Part shown: piece by piece, positions 51,806 to 61,020 of the stretch
Numbering within the stretch: position 1 is the first letter of the stretch
Layout: the number at the start of each line of letters is the position of its first letter
Source: Myxococcota bacterium
GTDB lineage: Bacteria; Myxococcota; B64-G9
DNA: 64,000 nt
Reading direction: 5' to 3'
Assembly: GCA_022710975.1 (NCBI GenBank)
Contig: JAKLGA010000010.1
Coordinates: forward strand, 222,158 to 286,157
Position numbers and translations under genes: made by a program
The notes under the pieces: model-generated
The model's input: the letters and a program-made list of their open reading frames with translations, nothing else
The model's database searches: none
What the model was told of the DNA's origin: nothing

Positions 51806-54091
51806 ATGGCATCTCTTCGCGGGTTCGGTCCTGTGCTGGGCGCCGCGCTGCTCGCGGCCGCGCTCCTGGGCGCCTGCGCCGACGAGCGCCAGACGCTCCT
51901 GCAGGAGTACAAGGACGTGATGCCGGTGAAACGCGCCGGCGCGGTGCGCTCGCTGGCGAAGCAGGGCGACGACGAGGCCTACCTGCTCGTCTCCAGGGCC
52001 CTGGAGGACCGCTCGGCCATCGTGCGCATCGCGGCCGTGTGGTCGCTGCACGAGTTCAAGGGCCGGGACGCCCTGGCGGCCATCACGCGCGCCGGGCAGG
52101 ACTCCGATCCCGAGGTGCGCGAGGCGGTGGTGACCGTGCTCGCCAAGCGGGACGGCGCGCCGGCCACCCAGGCCATGGTCCAGATGCTGCTGCGCGGCGA
52201 GTCGAACAGCCGGGTGCGGCGCCTGCTGGTGGACTCCCTCGCGGCCCGCGGCCTGGCGGGCGAGAAGCTGACCGGGGAGATGGCCGAGAACCAGCTCGCG
52301 TTCGTCCAGCGGCAGCTCGCCGAGGGCAGCACCCAGGATCGCATCCAGGCGCTCGTCCTGGCCGGCCGCAGCGTCCACCCCGGGGCCGTCGATCTGCTGC
52401 TGGCAGGGGTGGAGCAGGAGGACGGCGAGGTGACGCAGGCGGCCGTGGCGGCGCTCGACGGGCGCGGCGGCACCGAGGCGCTGCGCCGGCTGCAGCTGCT
52501 GCTGGCCGACCCCATGCAGGGCATCCGGCTGGCGGCCGTGCGCGCCCTGCCGGCCTACGGCCCTCAGGGCCTGACCCTGGTAGAGGGGGTGCTGCGCGAT
52601 GCGGACCCGGAGGTGCGGCTCGCGGCCCTGGAGGCGCTGGGGGCCCGCCAGCACGCGGCCGAGCCCCAGAGCCTGTGCGCGCTGCTGCTGGACGAGGATC
52701 CCCGGGTGGCCGTGGAGGCCGCGGGCCAGCTCGCCTCGCGCGCCGCCAGCTGCGAGCTCGGGGGGCTGGAGGCCGCCCTCACAGCGGCCGACGACGGGCC
52801 CGTGTTCCGCCGCCTGGTGGGCGTGCTGGGGGTGCTCGGCGGCCCGGCGGCCATCGCCCTGCTCGAGCGGGAGCAGGCGCGGCGCAAGCTGGTCGCGCCG
52901 GCCTTCCTGCTGGCGGCGCGGGCGCGGGCCGGTGACCGCCGGCCCGGACTGGCGCGGGAGATCGAGCAGGCCCTGGAGCAGGGCGTGGGCGACGCCGCGC
53001 GCATGCTGCAGTCCTGGCCCGGGGACAGGCTCGGCCCGGGGGTGGAGCTGGTCCCGGACCAGCCCAGGCGCGAGGACGCCGGGGAGGACGAGGGGGAGCA
53101 GGACCGGGACGAGGAGGCGGCCGAGGCCAGCCCGGACGCCGGCCCGCCAGCCAAGAGCCGGCCCACCCAGCTCACCGAGGAGGAGCTCAAGGAGCTCTAC
53201 AAGAGGCACAAGCTGGGCGAGCTGCGCGCCGATTCCCCCCGGGGCATCGGCGACATCCTCAGCGCCTTCCCGGAGAAGGGCGTGCGGACCGTCGGCGATC
53301 GCCTGTTCGCCCCGCTCCTGCCGGCCGACCTGTCCGATCTGGCCCTGCTGGTGGAGGCGCTCGGACGGCTGGAGCCCGCGCGGGTGGCGCAGGCGGCCGA
53401 GAGCGTGCTGCTGCTCGGCCAGACCCGCGCCACGGCCGATCTGGCCGGGGTGCTGCTCGGGCTGCCGGAGGCCTTCCAGCCCTCCGAGGCCGGGGCCCGG
53501 GCGCTGGCCCAGGCCCTGACCGCGGCCGACGCTCGCCAGGCCGAGCCCATCGCCGCGTTGCTGGTCCGCGCCCGGCTGCCTCAGGCCGGCGGGCTCCTGG
53601 CCGCCGGCCTGGAGCCCGCGGACTGGGAGAAGCGCGACGTGCTCATCCAGGCCCTGGGGCGGCTGGGCGCCAGCGAGGCGGTCAAGCCGCTCGCGGGCAT
53701 GCTCAAGGGCTACTCCGCCATCGCCGCGGCCCAGGCCCTGGCCGCGCTCAAGGATCCGGCCGGGCTGGAGCCGCTGCGGACCGCGCTGGGCCAGGCCGGC
53801 CCGGTGGAGGAGATGGAGATCCTCATGGCGCTCGCCCGCCTGGGCGACGCCAGCGAGCTGCCTCGCCTGCTGGAGAAGCTGGACAACCCCGACCCCGACA
53901 TGCGCCGCGCCGCGGTGCGCATCCTGGGCGTGGTTGGCACACCCGAGGCCCGGGAAGCGGTCAAGGGACTGCGCTACGATCTGGACCGGCTGGTGCGAGA
54001 GGAAGTACAACTGATCACCGAGGGCGTCGCCCCGGCGACGGACGGCGGGTCCCAGGCGCCCGGAGACAGGCGGGATGGTCAACACCCGTAA
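51806..54091 (+). CDS. HEAT-repeat lipoprotein
   Basis: Predicted lipoprotein, 761 aa, function unknown. The signal peptide ends in the lipobox ALLGAC, with acidic residues next. Nearly all of the mature protein is HEAT/PBS-lyase-like helical repeats (VRIAAVWSLHEFKGRDAL, VREAVVTVLAKRDGAPA, IRLAAVRALPAYGPQGL, VRLAALEALGA), forming a long curved solenoid typical of protein-protein scaffolds. A charged break at about 410-450 (DAGEDEGEQDRDEE) splits it in two. It starts 5 nt after rluB and overlaps the TPR-cNMP gene by 17 nt, so the two are coupled. It is probably periplasmic, facing the inner or outer membrane, while its partner is cytoplasmic. Confidence 0.8.
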   Translation: MASLRGFGPVLGAALLAAALLGACADERQTLLQEYKDVMPVKRAGAVRSLAKQGDDEAYLLVSRALEDRSAIVRIAAVWSLHEFKGRDALAAITRAGQDSDPEVREAVVTVLAKRDGAPATQAMVQMLLRGESNSRVRRLLVDSLAARGLAGEKLTGEMAENQLAFVQRQLAEGSTQDRIQALVLAGRSVHPGAVDLLLAGVEQEDGEVTQAAVAALDGRGGTEALRRLQLLLADPMQGIRLAAVRALPAYGPQGLTLVEGVLRDADPEVRLAALEALGARQHAAEPQSLCALLLDEDPRVAVEAAGQLASRAASCELGGLEAALTAADDGPVFRRLVGVLGVLGGPAAIALLEREQARRKLVAPAFLLAARARAGDRRPGLAREIEQALEQGVGDAARMLQSWPGDRLGPGVELVPDQPRREDAGEDEGEQDRDEEAAEASPDAGPPAKSRPTQLTEEELKELYKRHKLGELRADSPRGIGDILSAFPEKGVRTVGDRLFAPLLPADLSDLALLVEALGRLEPARVAQAAESVLLLGQTRATADLAGVLLGLPEAFQPSEAGARALAQALTAADARQAEPIAALLVRARLPQAGGLLAAGLEPADWEKRDVLIQALGRLGASEAVKPLAGMLKGYSAIAAAQALAALKDPAGLEPLRTALGQAGPVEEMEILMALARLGDASELPRLLEKLDNPDPDMRRAAVRILGVVGTPEAREAVKGLRYDLDRLVREEVQLITEGVAPATDGGSQAPGDRRDGQHP

Positions 54092-55706
54092 GCTGAAGGA
54101 CGAGGCCGCCAGCCTCATCCAGAAGGGCAAGTACGACCGGGCGCTCGGGCTGCTCGAGGACGTCGTCCGCGAGGAGCCCTCGGACCACAACTCCCGCCGC
54201 AACATCGGCGACCTGCTGCTCAAGCTCGGCAAGAAGCAGGAGGCCATCCAGGCGTACATCGAGCTGGCCAAGTTCTTCGCCGACGAGGGGTTCCTGCTCA
54301 AGGCCATCGCCACCTGCAAGCGCGTCCTGGAGCTGGACCCGAACCACAAGGAGATCCAGGCCCGGCTGGCCGACCTCTACTCGCGCCGCGAGGGTGGGTC
54401 CAAGACCAGGGTCAAGGTCATGGAGGACGCCCCGGGCGGGAGGCCCGCCGCCGGCGCCGGGCCGGGCGCCATCGAGGTGGGCGAGGCGAGCGGCGGGGAG
54501 ATGGTGCTCGAGGGCTCGGGCGGCGCCGCGCGGGCCGCGCCTGCGCCCGGCGCCGGTGCGCCCATCCTGCTGGACGCGTTCACCATCGAAGCGGTGGAGA
54601 TCGAGCCGATTCGCCTGTCCGCCCCGGCCCCCGACGCCCAGCCGGCCGCGCCCGAGCCCGTCCCGCCCGAGCCCGAGATCGCCCTCGAGCCGCTGCAGCC
54701 CGCGCCGGCCCAGCCCGCCCCCGAGGTCGCCCCCGCGGGGCCGGGCACTGCAGAGCCTGAGCTCGAGCCGACGCAGCCCGCGCCGGTCCCGGCGCCCCCG
54801 CGGAAGCCCGAGCCGGCGGCCACGTCCGCGTTCGACATCGACGTGAGCTTCGTCAACGAGCCGGCCGCGCCGCAGCAGACGGCGGAGCTGCCCGAGATCC
54901 CGCTCTTCTCCGACCTCGAGCCGCAGGCCTTCATCGCGCTGGTCGAGCGCATGCGCATGCTGCCCATGCGTCCCGGCGAGTGGATCCTGCGCGAGGGCGA
55001 GGCCGGCCACAGCATGTTCACCATCGCCAGCGGCAAGGTGCGGGTGCTGAAGCGCCTGGAGGCCAAGAAGCTGCTGCAGCTCGCCGTGCTGGGCGAGGGG
55101 CAGTTCTTCGGCGAGATGGCCGTGCTGCGGGGCGGCCCCCGCGGGGCCTCGGTCCAGGCGGTCGAGGCGGGGGATCTGTTCGAGATCACCCGCGAGGTGC
55201 TGGACGAGGTGCGCCGCCAGTACCCCACCGTGGACGACGTGCTCAAGCGCTTCGCCCAGCAGCGCCTGCTCCGCAACGTGATGGCCACCTCGCCGCTGTT
55301 CAAGCCCTTCAGCAAGGACGAGCGCGTGGCCATCATCGAGCGCTTCGTCAGCCGGGACGTGGAGGTGGGCGAGCAGCTGGTGACCGAGGGGGTCGAGTCG
55401 GACGGCCTCTACCTGGTGCTGCGGGGGAGCATGGACGTGCTGTGCGCCATGGCCGACGGTCATCAGGTGTCGGTCGGGGAGATCCGCGAGGGCGAGGTGT
55501 TCGGCGAGATCTCCTGCCTGAAGAAGAAGGTCGCCATCGCCACGGTGCGGGCAAAGCTGCCGGCCACCGTGCTGCGGCTCCCGCGCCAGGACTTCGACAC
55601 CCTGGTCATGTCCCACCCGCAGATCCTCGAGCTGGTCAGCCAGATCGGCGAGGAGCGCATCGTGCTGACCGCCAACCTCCTGGCCAAGAAGGGCATCCTG
55701 GTCTGA
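54075..55706 (+). CDS. TPR protein with two cyclic-nucleotide-binding domains
   Basis: Cytoplasmic sensor-like protein, 543 aa, with no enzymatic output domain. Residues 5-105 are TPR-type helices (YDRALGLLEDVVREEPSDHN, KAIATCKRVLELDPNHKEIQ). Residues 106-270 are a proline/alanine/glutamate linker. Two CRP-like cNMP domains follow at about 275-385 and 400-520. The first has FGEMAVLRGGPRGASV with the phosphate-binding arginine. The second reads FGEISCLKKKVAIATV and lacks that arginine, so it may bind no nucleotide. No DNA-binding helix-turn-helix is present, ruling out a CRP regulator. The 17-nt overlap with the HEAT lipoprotein gene implies cotranslation. Role unknown. Confidence 0.82.
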   Translation: MVNTRKLKDEAASLIQKGKYDRALGLLEDVVREEPSDHNSRRNIGDLLLKLGKKQEAIQAYIELAKFFADEGFLLKAIATCKRVLELDPNHKEIQARLADLYSRREGGSKTRVKVMEDAPGGRPAAGAGPGAIEVGEASGGEMVLEGSGGAARAAPAPGAGAPILLDAFTIEAVEIEPIRLSAPAPDAQPAAPEPVPPEPEIALEPLQPAPAQPAPEVAPAGPGTAEPELEPTQPAPVPAPPRKPEPAATSAFDIDVSFVNEPAAPQQTAELPEIPLFSDLEPQAFIALVERMRMLPMRPGEWILREGEAGHSMFTIASGKVRVLKRLEAKKLLQLAVLGEGQFFGEMAVLRGGPRGASVQAVEAGDLFEITREVLDEVRRQYPTVDDVLKRFAQQRLLRNVMATSPLFKPFSKDERVAIIERFVSRDVEVGEQLVTEGVESDGLYLVLRGSMDVLCAMADGHQVSVGEIREGEVFGEISCLKKKVAIATVRAKLPATVLRLPRQDFDTLVMSHPQILELVSQIGEERIVLTANLLAKKGILV

Positions 55707-55723
55707 GCCGCCCGCGCGGCCTG

Positions 55724-55758
55724 GCAGCTCGAGCGCGCCTCCCCGCGCGAGGAGCTGC
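55724..55758. terminator. bidirectional terminator-like hairpin between convergent genes
   Basis: GCAGCTC (55724-55730) pairs with GAGCTGC (55752-55758), and the inner GAGCGCG/CGCGC-GAG bases extend the stem around a CCTCCC loop. Only TTGT follows on the plus strand, so termination may be weak or rho-assisted. It lies between the TPR-cNMP and helicase stops. Confidence 0.55.
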
Positions 55759-55785
55759 TTGTCCGGTGAGCGCAGCGAACGGGGC

Positions 55786-58287
55786 TCAGCCGCCCCAGAA
55801 GGCGCGCAGGCTCGCGGCCAGGTCCGCGGTGACCAGCTCCGCCGGCTCGTCCCGGTACCAGTGCGGCGGCAGGCAGGCGCCCACGTGGGCCTGGGCGAAG
55901 CGCTCGTCGGCCAGCACCACCACCCCGCGATCCTCGGGCGTGCGGATGACCCGTCCGGCCGCCTGGATCACCCGCTGCAGGCCCGGGTACAGCATGGCGT
56001 AGGCGAAGCCCCGCTCGTAGGACTCCTCGAAGTACTCCCGCATCACCGCCCGCTCGAAGCCGACCTGCGGCAGCCCCGGCCCGATCACCACCGCGCCGAC
56101 GAGCTCCTCGCCGGGCAGGTCGACCCCCTCGGAGAACGCCCCGCCCATCACCGCCAGCAGCAGCATCGGGCCCGCGCCCGCCCGGAAGCGATCGAGCAGG
56201 CGCTGGCGCAGGGCCGGGGGCATGCCGGAGTCCTGGACGATCGTGCGCTCGGCCGGCAGGCGCAGGTGGCGGCGCACGTCGGTGAGGAACTGGTAGCTGG
56301 GGAAGTAGGCCGCGTAGCGGCCGGGGCGGGCGGCGCAGGTGGCCTCGATGAGCCGGGCGATGGGCTCGTGGAACTGCGCCCGCGCCCGGTAGGCGGTCTT
56401 GACCTCGGGCACCACGAACACCCCCAGGTTCTCGCGGGGGAAGGGCGAGGGCAGGCTCAGCTTCAGCGGGTCCAGGGGCGCGAAGCCCAGCACGTCGGCG
56501 AAGTAGTCGAGCGGCGACAGGGTGGCGCTCATGGCCAGCGTGCCCAGCACCTCGGAGTGGCGCGCGCGCAGGCGCTCCGCGGGGTTGACGCACAGCACCC
56601 CGAAGCCCGCGCCGCCCGGGGCCGCGTGGTCGGCCGTGTAGGCCACGAACTCGCGCCCGCCGAGCTGCAGCACGTCGCGCAGCCGGCCCGCGCGGTGCAG
56701 CAGATCGAGCAGCGGATCGGGCTTGCGGATCAGCCGGTGGGTGCGGTTGTACAGCACGTAGGGGATGAGTAGCTCCCCGGCCCGCCCGCCCAGCCGCAGC
56801 CAGGTCTCTCGCGCGGGCTCTGCCACCCGGCAGCCCTCGAGCGCGGCCCGCCCGCTCTCCTCGGCCGCGCGGGCCTCCACCTGCACGGCGTCCGCGAGCG
56901 CCTGGACGTAGGCGCGCAGGTCCGAGAACAGGCTCGGGCCGTCGATCGTGGTCACCAGGCCCTCGAGCTTGAGCTGCTCGCTGCGCTCGACCTTGGCCAG
57001 GAACTCCCCGCGCTCCAGGGCGCCGGCCAGGTCGACGAGCTCCTGGCTGGCCAGGAAGGGGGAGTAGTAGCCCCGGGCCCGGTCGAACAGGTTGTGGGCC
57101 TCGTCCACCACCACCACCAGGCCGCGCTCGGCCTCCTCGCCGACCAGGCGCGGCAGGGCCACCGAGGGGTCGTAGACGTAGTTGTAGTCCCCCACCACGA
57201 GCTCGGCGTGGGACAGCAGCGCGAGCTGCAGCTCGAAGGGGCACAGGCGGTGGGCCTCGCCCACCGCGCGCACCTCGTCCGGATCCAGCCGGGGCCCGGC
57301 GGCCAGCGCCTGCTCGAGGGCCCCGCCGCGCTCCAGGCGCCCCTGGAAGTCCTGCAGGTAGGGGCACACGTCCGGGTGGCATAGCAGGTGGCCGGGTGGG
57401 CACATGCCCTCCTTGGCCCGGAAGGTCAGCTCGCGCAGCTCTCCGCGGGTGAGCCCGGCCGCCTGGCACACGTCCTCGAAGGTGCGCTCGACCAGGCGCT
57501 GCTGGGTGGTCTTGGAGGTCAGGAAGGCCAACCGGCCGCCCCGGCGCAGCGCCGCGCGCAGGCCGCCCACCAGGGCCGCCACGGTCTTGCCCGTGCCCGT
57601 CGGCGCCATGGCCAGGACCGGCTGGCCCCGGGCGAGCGCCTGCTCGATGGCCTCCAGGAAGTCGGCCTGGTGGGGGCGGGTGGCGGGGTAGGGGAACACC
57701 AGACGCTCGGCCAGCCGGGCCAGCTCCGCGGCGCGCAGCTCGGCCTGGCGCGCCCGCTCGAGGGCCTCCCGCAGCAGTGCCTCGAGCTGGGCGCGGGTGG
57801 CCCCGGGCTCGGGCGTGAGCTCGAGCTCCCGGCGGCCGCCGTCGAGCAGCGAGATCAGGGTGAGGCGCGCCTCCGGAGGCGGGCCGGGCTCGGCCTCGGC
57901 CAGCGCCAGGCAGTAGAGCCGCAGCTGCAGGCAGTAGTCGGGGAAGAACTCGGCCCGCACCCGGGCCAGCTCGGCCGCGCCGAGCGTCACCGACTTGACC
58001 TCCTCGACCAGCCGCCGGCCGGGCGGGCTGTGCAGCCCGTCGATGCGGCCGCCCAGGCGCGCCTCGAAGCCGTCCACCCGGGCCAGGAGCTCGACCGGCA
58101 GCTCGGCCCGGTAGTCCGGGCTGGCCGCCTCGCGCTCGGCCCGCAGGTCCTGATGGACGCGCGCGCCGAGCTCGGCCCGCGCCCGCCCGAGCAGCCCCGC
58201 GCCGCGCGGGCCCTCCCGCAGGAGCTCGCACACGTCGCCGATCGAGCCCGAGATGCGCCTGTGTTCGAGATCCACCGCGAGCGGCAT
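55786..58287 (-). CDS. Rad3/DinG-like helicase with N-terminal PD-(D/E)XK nuclease-like domain
   Basis: Superfamily 2 iron-sulfur DNA helicase, 833 aa. Residues 1-160 look like a PD-(D/E)XK nuclease: GGRIDGLHSPPG, then EEVKSV and a later glutamine-containing helix LQLRLYCLALAE. The helicase core starts with VLAMAPTGTGKTVAA near residue 227 (Walker A). The cluster cysteines follow in MCPPGHLLCHPDVCPYL near 300, then VVDEAHNLF (motif II) near 395 and late motifs MSATLSPL, QRVIQAAGRVIR and GVVVLADERF. Nuclease and helicase in one chain suggest unwinding with trimming of DNA ends or flaps. Relatives with this domain order occur in Firmicutes. The ATG lies 6 nt after a -10 box, so the mRNA is probably leaderless. 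Confidence 0.87.
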   Translation of the reverse strand: MPLAVDLEHRRISGSIGDVCELLREGPRGAGLLGRARAELGARVHQDLRAEREAASPDYRAELPVELLARVDGFEARLGGRIDGLHSPPGRRLVEEVKSVTLGAAELARVRAEFFPDYCLQLRLYCLALAEAEPGPPPEARLTLISLLDGGRRELELTPEPGATRAQLEALLREALERARQAELRAAELARLAERLVFPYPATRPHQADFLEAIEQALARGQPVLAMAPTGTGKTVAALVGGLRAALRRGGRLAFLTSKTTQQRLVERTFEDVCQAAGLTRGELRELTFRAKEGMCPPGHLLCHPDVCPYLQDFQGRLERGGALEQALAAGPRLDPDEVRAVGEAHRLCPFELQLALLSHAELVVGDYNYVYDPSVALPRLVGEEAERGLVVVVDEAHNLFDRARGYYSPFLASQELVDLAGALERGEFLAKVERSEQLKLEGLVTTIDGPSLFSDLRAYVQALADAVQVEARAAEESGRAALEGCRVAEPARETWLRLGGRAGELLIPYVLYNRTHRLIRKPDPLLDLLHRAGRLRDVLQLGGREFVAYTADHAAPGGAGFGVLCVNPAERLRARHSEVLGTLAMSATLSPLDYFADVLGFAPLDPLKLSLPSPFPRENLGVFVVPEVKTAYRARAQFHEPIARLIEATCAARPGRYAAYFPSYQFLTDVRRHLRLPAERTIVQDSGMPPALRQRLLDRFRAGAGPMLLLAVMGGAFSEGVDLPGEELVGAVVIGPGLPQVGFERAVMREYFEESYERGFAYAMLYPGLQRVIQAAGRVIRTPEDRGVVVLADERFAQAHVGACLPPHWYRDEPAELVTADLAASLRAFWGG

Positions 58288-58293
58288 GGCGGC

Positions 58294-58322
58294 ACCCTAG
58301 CATCCCGGCCCGTCGGCCTCAA
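58294..58322 (-). promoter_or_regulatory. helicase promoter, leaderless
   Basis: Minus strand: TTGAGG (58317-58322), 17 bp, TAGGGT (58294-58299) with TGC before it, then 6 nt to the ATG at 58287. It faces away from the GH92 promoter 16 bp upstream. Confidence 0.6.
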
Positions 58323-58338
58323 GACCAGCCCCGGCGCG

Positions 58339-58367
58339 TTCCCGCGCGGGCCGGTTTGGTCTAGAGT
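58339..58367 (+). promoter_or_regulatory. GH92 gene promoter, leaderless
   Basis: Weak -35 TTCCCG (58339-58344), 17 bp, TAGAGT (58362-58367), then 6 nt to the GTG at 58374. The -10-to-start spacing equals that of the divergent helicase gene. Confidence 0.4.
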
Positions 58368-58373
58368 GGGCCG

Positions 58374-60680
58374 GTGACGCGCACTGCCCAGCTACCGCTC
58401 CTCGTCGCCCTCGCGCTGGCCGCGGCCTGCGGCTCGACCGATCCGCGGCGCCAACCCTTCTGCCCGGGCAGCCAGGATCTGGCCGCGCTGGTCGACCCGC
58501 GGATTGGCTCGGCCGGGCCCGGCAACGTCGCGGTCGGGGCGCTGGTCCCCCACGGCATGGTGCGCCTGGGGCCGGCCACGAACACGGAGGCCGGCAGCGT
58601 GGAGGGCTACGCCTACGAGAACGACCGCATCCGGGGGTTCACCCACACGCAGCTCCACGGCGCGGGGGGCAGCAACAACGGCTACGCCCAGCTCCTGTTC
58701 CTGCCGCTCACCGGGCCGGTGGAGGGTTACCCCCTGGCCACCGCGGCGCGCTTCTCCCACACCGAGGAGCAGGTCTCGCCCGGTCTCTACACCGTCCGGC
58801 TGCAGGACACCGGCATCCAGGTGGAGCTGACCGCGAGTTCACACGCGGGCCTGCACCGCTACACCTTCCCGGCGGGCGCGGACGCGCGGGTGCTCATCGA
58901 TCTCGGCCACTCGCTGGGCGACTCGCGCGGCGGGCAGGTGGAGTTCCCCGACTCCCGGACCGTCGAGGGGTTCGGCGAGTACAACGTCCACCCGCTGCTG
59001 GACCTGCTGCTCACCACGCCCGAGCAGGTGACCGGGCGCAGCCGGGTGTACTTCCACGCCCGCTTCAGCCGGCCGTTCACCTCCGCGGGCACCTTCAAGA
59101 GGAGCGGCGAGGAGTACCTCTTCCGCGCCGGCACCGCGCCGGAGTCAGGGCCTTGGATCGGGGCCTGGCTGGGCTTCGGGGCGACCGCCGCCGAGCCCCT
59201 CGAGGTGCGCGTCGGCCTGTCTCTGCTGAGCACCGATCTGGCCCGGCAGAACCTGGAGGCGGAGCTGGGGGAGCGCGGCTTCGAGGAGGTCGCTGCCGAG
59301 GCGCGCGCCCGCTGGAACTGCCTGCTGAGCCGCGTCGAGGTGGAGGGCGGGACGCAGGCCGAGCGGGTGGAGTTCTACACGGCGCTCTACCACAGCCTGT
59401 TCCAGCCCGCCAACCTGACCGAGGCCGGGGGGCGCTTCTGGAGCGGCGCCGATGGGCAGGGCGCCGAGTTCAAGGTGGCGGGTGGCCGCCGGTACGTGAC
59501 CGACGACTGGTGCGCCTGGGACACCTTCCGCACCTCGCGTCCGCTGGGCACGCTGCTCGATCCGGAGTGGGTCGAGGACACCCTGGCCTCCTACCTGCAC
59601 CTGTTCCGGCAGGGCGGCTGGCTGGAGAAGTGTTCCTGGCAAGCCACCGGCTACTCCCGGGTGATGATCGGCAACCACGTCGCGGCCATCCTGGCCGACG
59701 CGCTGGTCAAGGGCTTCGAGGACTACGATCTCGGGTTGGCCTGGGAGGCGCTGTGGAAGAGCGCGACCGAGGACAACGCCGAGACCTTCCGCGACGGGCT
59801 GTGCGGCTACTTCAACCTGGGCACGCCGCCGGAGTACATCCTGGCGGGTTACGTGGGGCACGAGTGCGACCCGACCCAGTCGGCCTCCATGACCCTGGAG
59901 TACGCCTACGACGACTGGTGCACGGCCCAGGTGGCCGCGGCGCTCGGCAGGCCGGACGAGCACCAGCAGCTCATGCTGCGGGCCCAGAACTTCCGCAACC
60001 AGTGGAACCCCGCGACCGGCTTCATGCAGGCCCGCCGCCGGGACGGCACGTTCGTGGAGCCGTTCGACCCGGCCGCCTACGCCCAGGACTTCTGCGAGTC
60101 GGACGCCTGGACCTACACCTGGTTCGTGCCCCACGACGTGCCCTCGCTGATCGAGCTGCTGGGGGGGAGGGAGGCCTTCCTGACCCGGCTGGACCGCTAC
60201 TTCGACGAGGGCCACTTCGACCCCTCGAACGAGCCCGGCTTCCACGCGCCCTACCTCTACAACCTGGCCGGGGCCCCGGCGCGCACCCAGGCGCGGGTCC
60301 AGGCCGTGCTGGCCGGGGCCTTCTCGGAGCGGCCGGACGGCCTGCCGGGCAACGACGACGCCGGCGCCACCAGCGCCTGGTTCGTGCTCGGCGCCCTGGG
60401 TCTCTACCCGCTGGCGCCCGGCGACGGCGTGTACCAGCTCTCGAGCCCGCTGTTCGAGCGCGTCGTCATCCACCTGCACCCCGGCTGGAGCCGGGGCTCG
60501 ACCTTCGTGATCGAGGCGCCGGGCTCCCGCGGCGAGGCGCCTTACATCCAGTCGGCCAGCCTCGACGGCGCGCCGCTCGAGGTGCCCCGGATCCGCCACG
60601 ATCGGATCACCGCCGGCGGCCGGCTGGTCTTCCAGATGGGGCCCGAGCCCTCGACCTGGGGCGCGGCGACCACACCCTGA
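58374..60680 (+). CDS. GH92 family alpha-1,2-mannosidase-like lipoprotein
   Basis: Exported glycoside hydrolase of family 92 (calcium-dependent, inverting exo-mannosidases), 768 aa. The signal peptide ends in the lipobox LALAAAC, so it is membrane-anchored. The N-terminal beta-sandwich has VDPRIGSAGPGNV, GATNTEAGS-like ATNTEAGSVEGYAYEN and GFTHTQLHGAGG. The catalytic (alpha/alpha)6 barrel carries GHECDPTQSASMTLEYAYDD, SDAWTYTWFVPHDV and GNDDAGATSAWFVLGALGLYP. These motifs hold the glutamate/aspartate and calcium residues of the family. The GTG start lies 6 nt after a -10 box, with no clear ribosome site. It may release mannose from eukaryotic or fungal N-glycans, in keeping with a scavenging or predatory life. 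Confidence 0.9.
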   Translation: MTRTAQLPLLVALALAAACGSTDPRRQPFCPGSQDLAALVDPRIGSAGPGNVAVGALVPHGMVRLGPATNTEAGSVEGYAYENDRIRGFTHTQLHGAGGSNNGYAQLLFLPLTGPVEGYPLATAARFSHTEEQVSPGLYTVRLQDTGIQVELTASSHAGLHRYTFPAGADARVLIDLGHSLGDSRGGQVEFPDSRTVEGFGEYNVHPLLDLLLTTPEQVTGRSRVYFHARFSRPFTSAGTFKRSGEEYLFRAGTAPESGPWIGAWLGFGATAAEPLEVRVGLSLLSTDLARQNLEAELGERGFEEVAAEARARWNCLLSRVEVEGGTQAERVEFYTALYHSLFQPANLTEAGGRFWSGADGQGAEFKVAGGRRYVTDDWCAWDTFRTSRPLGTLLDPEWVEDTLASYLHLFRQGGWLEKCSWQATGYSRVMIGNHVAAILADALVKGFEDYDLGLAWEALWKSATEDNAETFRDGLCGYFNLGTPPEYILAGYVGHECDPTQSASMTLEYAYDDWCTAQVAAALGRPDEHQQLMLRAQNFRNQWNPATGFMQARRRDGTFVEPFDPAAYAQDFCESDAWTYTWFVPHDVPSLIELLGGREAFLTRLDRYFDEGHFDPSNEPGFHAPYLYNLAGAPARTQARVQAVLAGAFSERPDGLPGNDDAGATSAWFVLGALGLYPLAPGDGVYQLSSPLFERVVIHLHPGWSRGSTFVIEAPGSRGEAPYIQSASLDGAPLEVPRIRHDRITAGGRLVFQMGPEPSTWGAATTP

Positions 60681-60683
60681 GCC

Positions 60684-60713
60684 TTGCCCGGGCCGGCCCC
60701 GGCCTGGTAGCCT
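60684..60713 (+). promoter_or_regulatory. promoter of the acyl-CoA-binding protein gene
   Basis: TTGCCC (60684-60689), 18 bp, TAGCCT (60708-60713) with TGG before it. The spacer holds the palindrome GGCCGG-CC-CCGGCC (60691-60704), which could be an operator or a weak hairpin ending the GH92 transcript. Confidence 0.5.
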
Positions 60714-60759
60714 GGAGCCGAACCCGAGCCGGCCAGGATCTGGACTGGGGAGGAACACC

Positions 60760-61020
60760 ATGGGTCAAGCCGAGTTCGACCAGGCCGTCCAGGACGTCAA
60801 GGGCCTGCCCGACCAGCCGCCCGACGTGCTGCTGCGGCTCTACGGGCTCTTCAAGCAGGCCACCATGGGCGACGCGAGCGGCAAGCGCCCCGGGGTGCTG
60901 GACTTCAAGGGCCGGGCCAAGTTCGACGCCTGGGCCGAGCGGCGCGGCATGTCCAGGGAGTCGGCCATGGAGGCCTACGCGACCGTGGTGCGCGAGCTGC
61001 TCAAGGCCCACCAGAAGTAG
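60760..61020 (+). CDS. acyl-CoA-binding protein
   Basis: Small cytoplasmic ACBP-fold protein, 86 aa, binding long-chain acyl-CoA esters. The four-helix pattern is complete: FDQAVQDVKGLPDQPPDVLLRLYGLFKQATMGD, then DFKGRAKFDAWAERRGMS and EAYATVVRELL, with the tyrosine, lysine and tryptophan residues that contact CoA. GGGGAGG lies 7 nt before the ATG. ACBPs are common in eukaryotes but scattered in bacteria, mainly among high-GC deltaproteobacteria and relatives. It lies alone between two lipoprotein genes. Confidence 0.93.
   Translation: MGQAEFDQAVQDVKGLPDQPPDVLLRLYGLFKQATMGDASGKRPGVLDFKGRAKFDAWAERRGMSRESAMEAYATVVRELLKAHQK

Noticed and set aside
54075..55706. cNMP-domain protein as a CRP/FNR transcription factor
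   Set aside because: There is no C-terminal helix-turn-helix; the chain ends shortly after the second cNMP domain.
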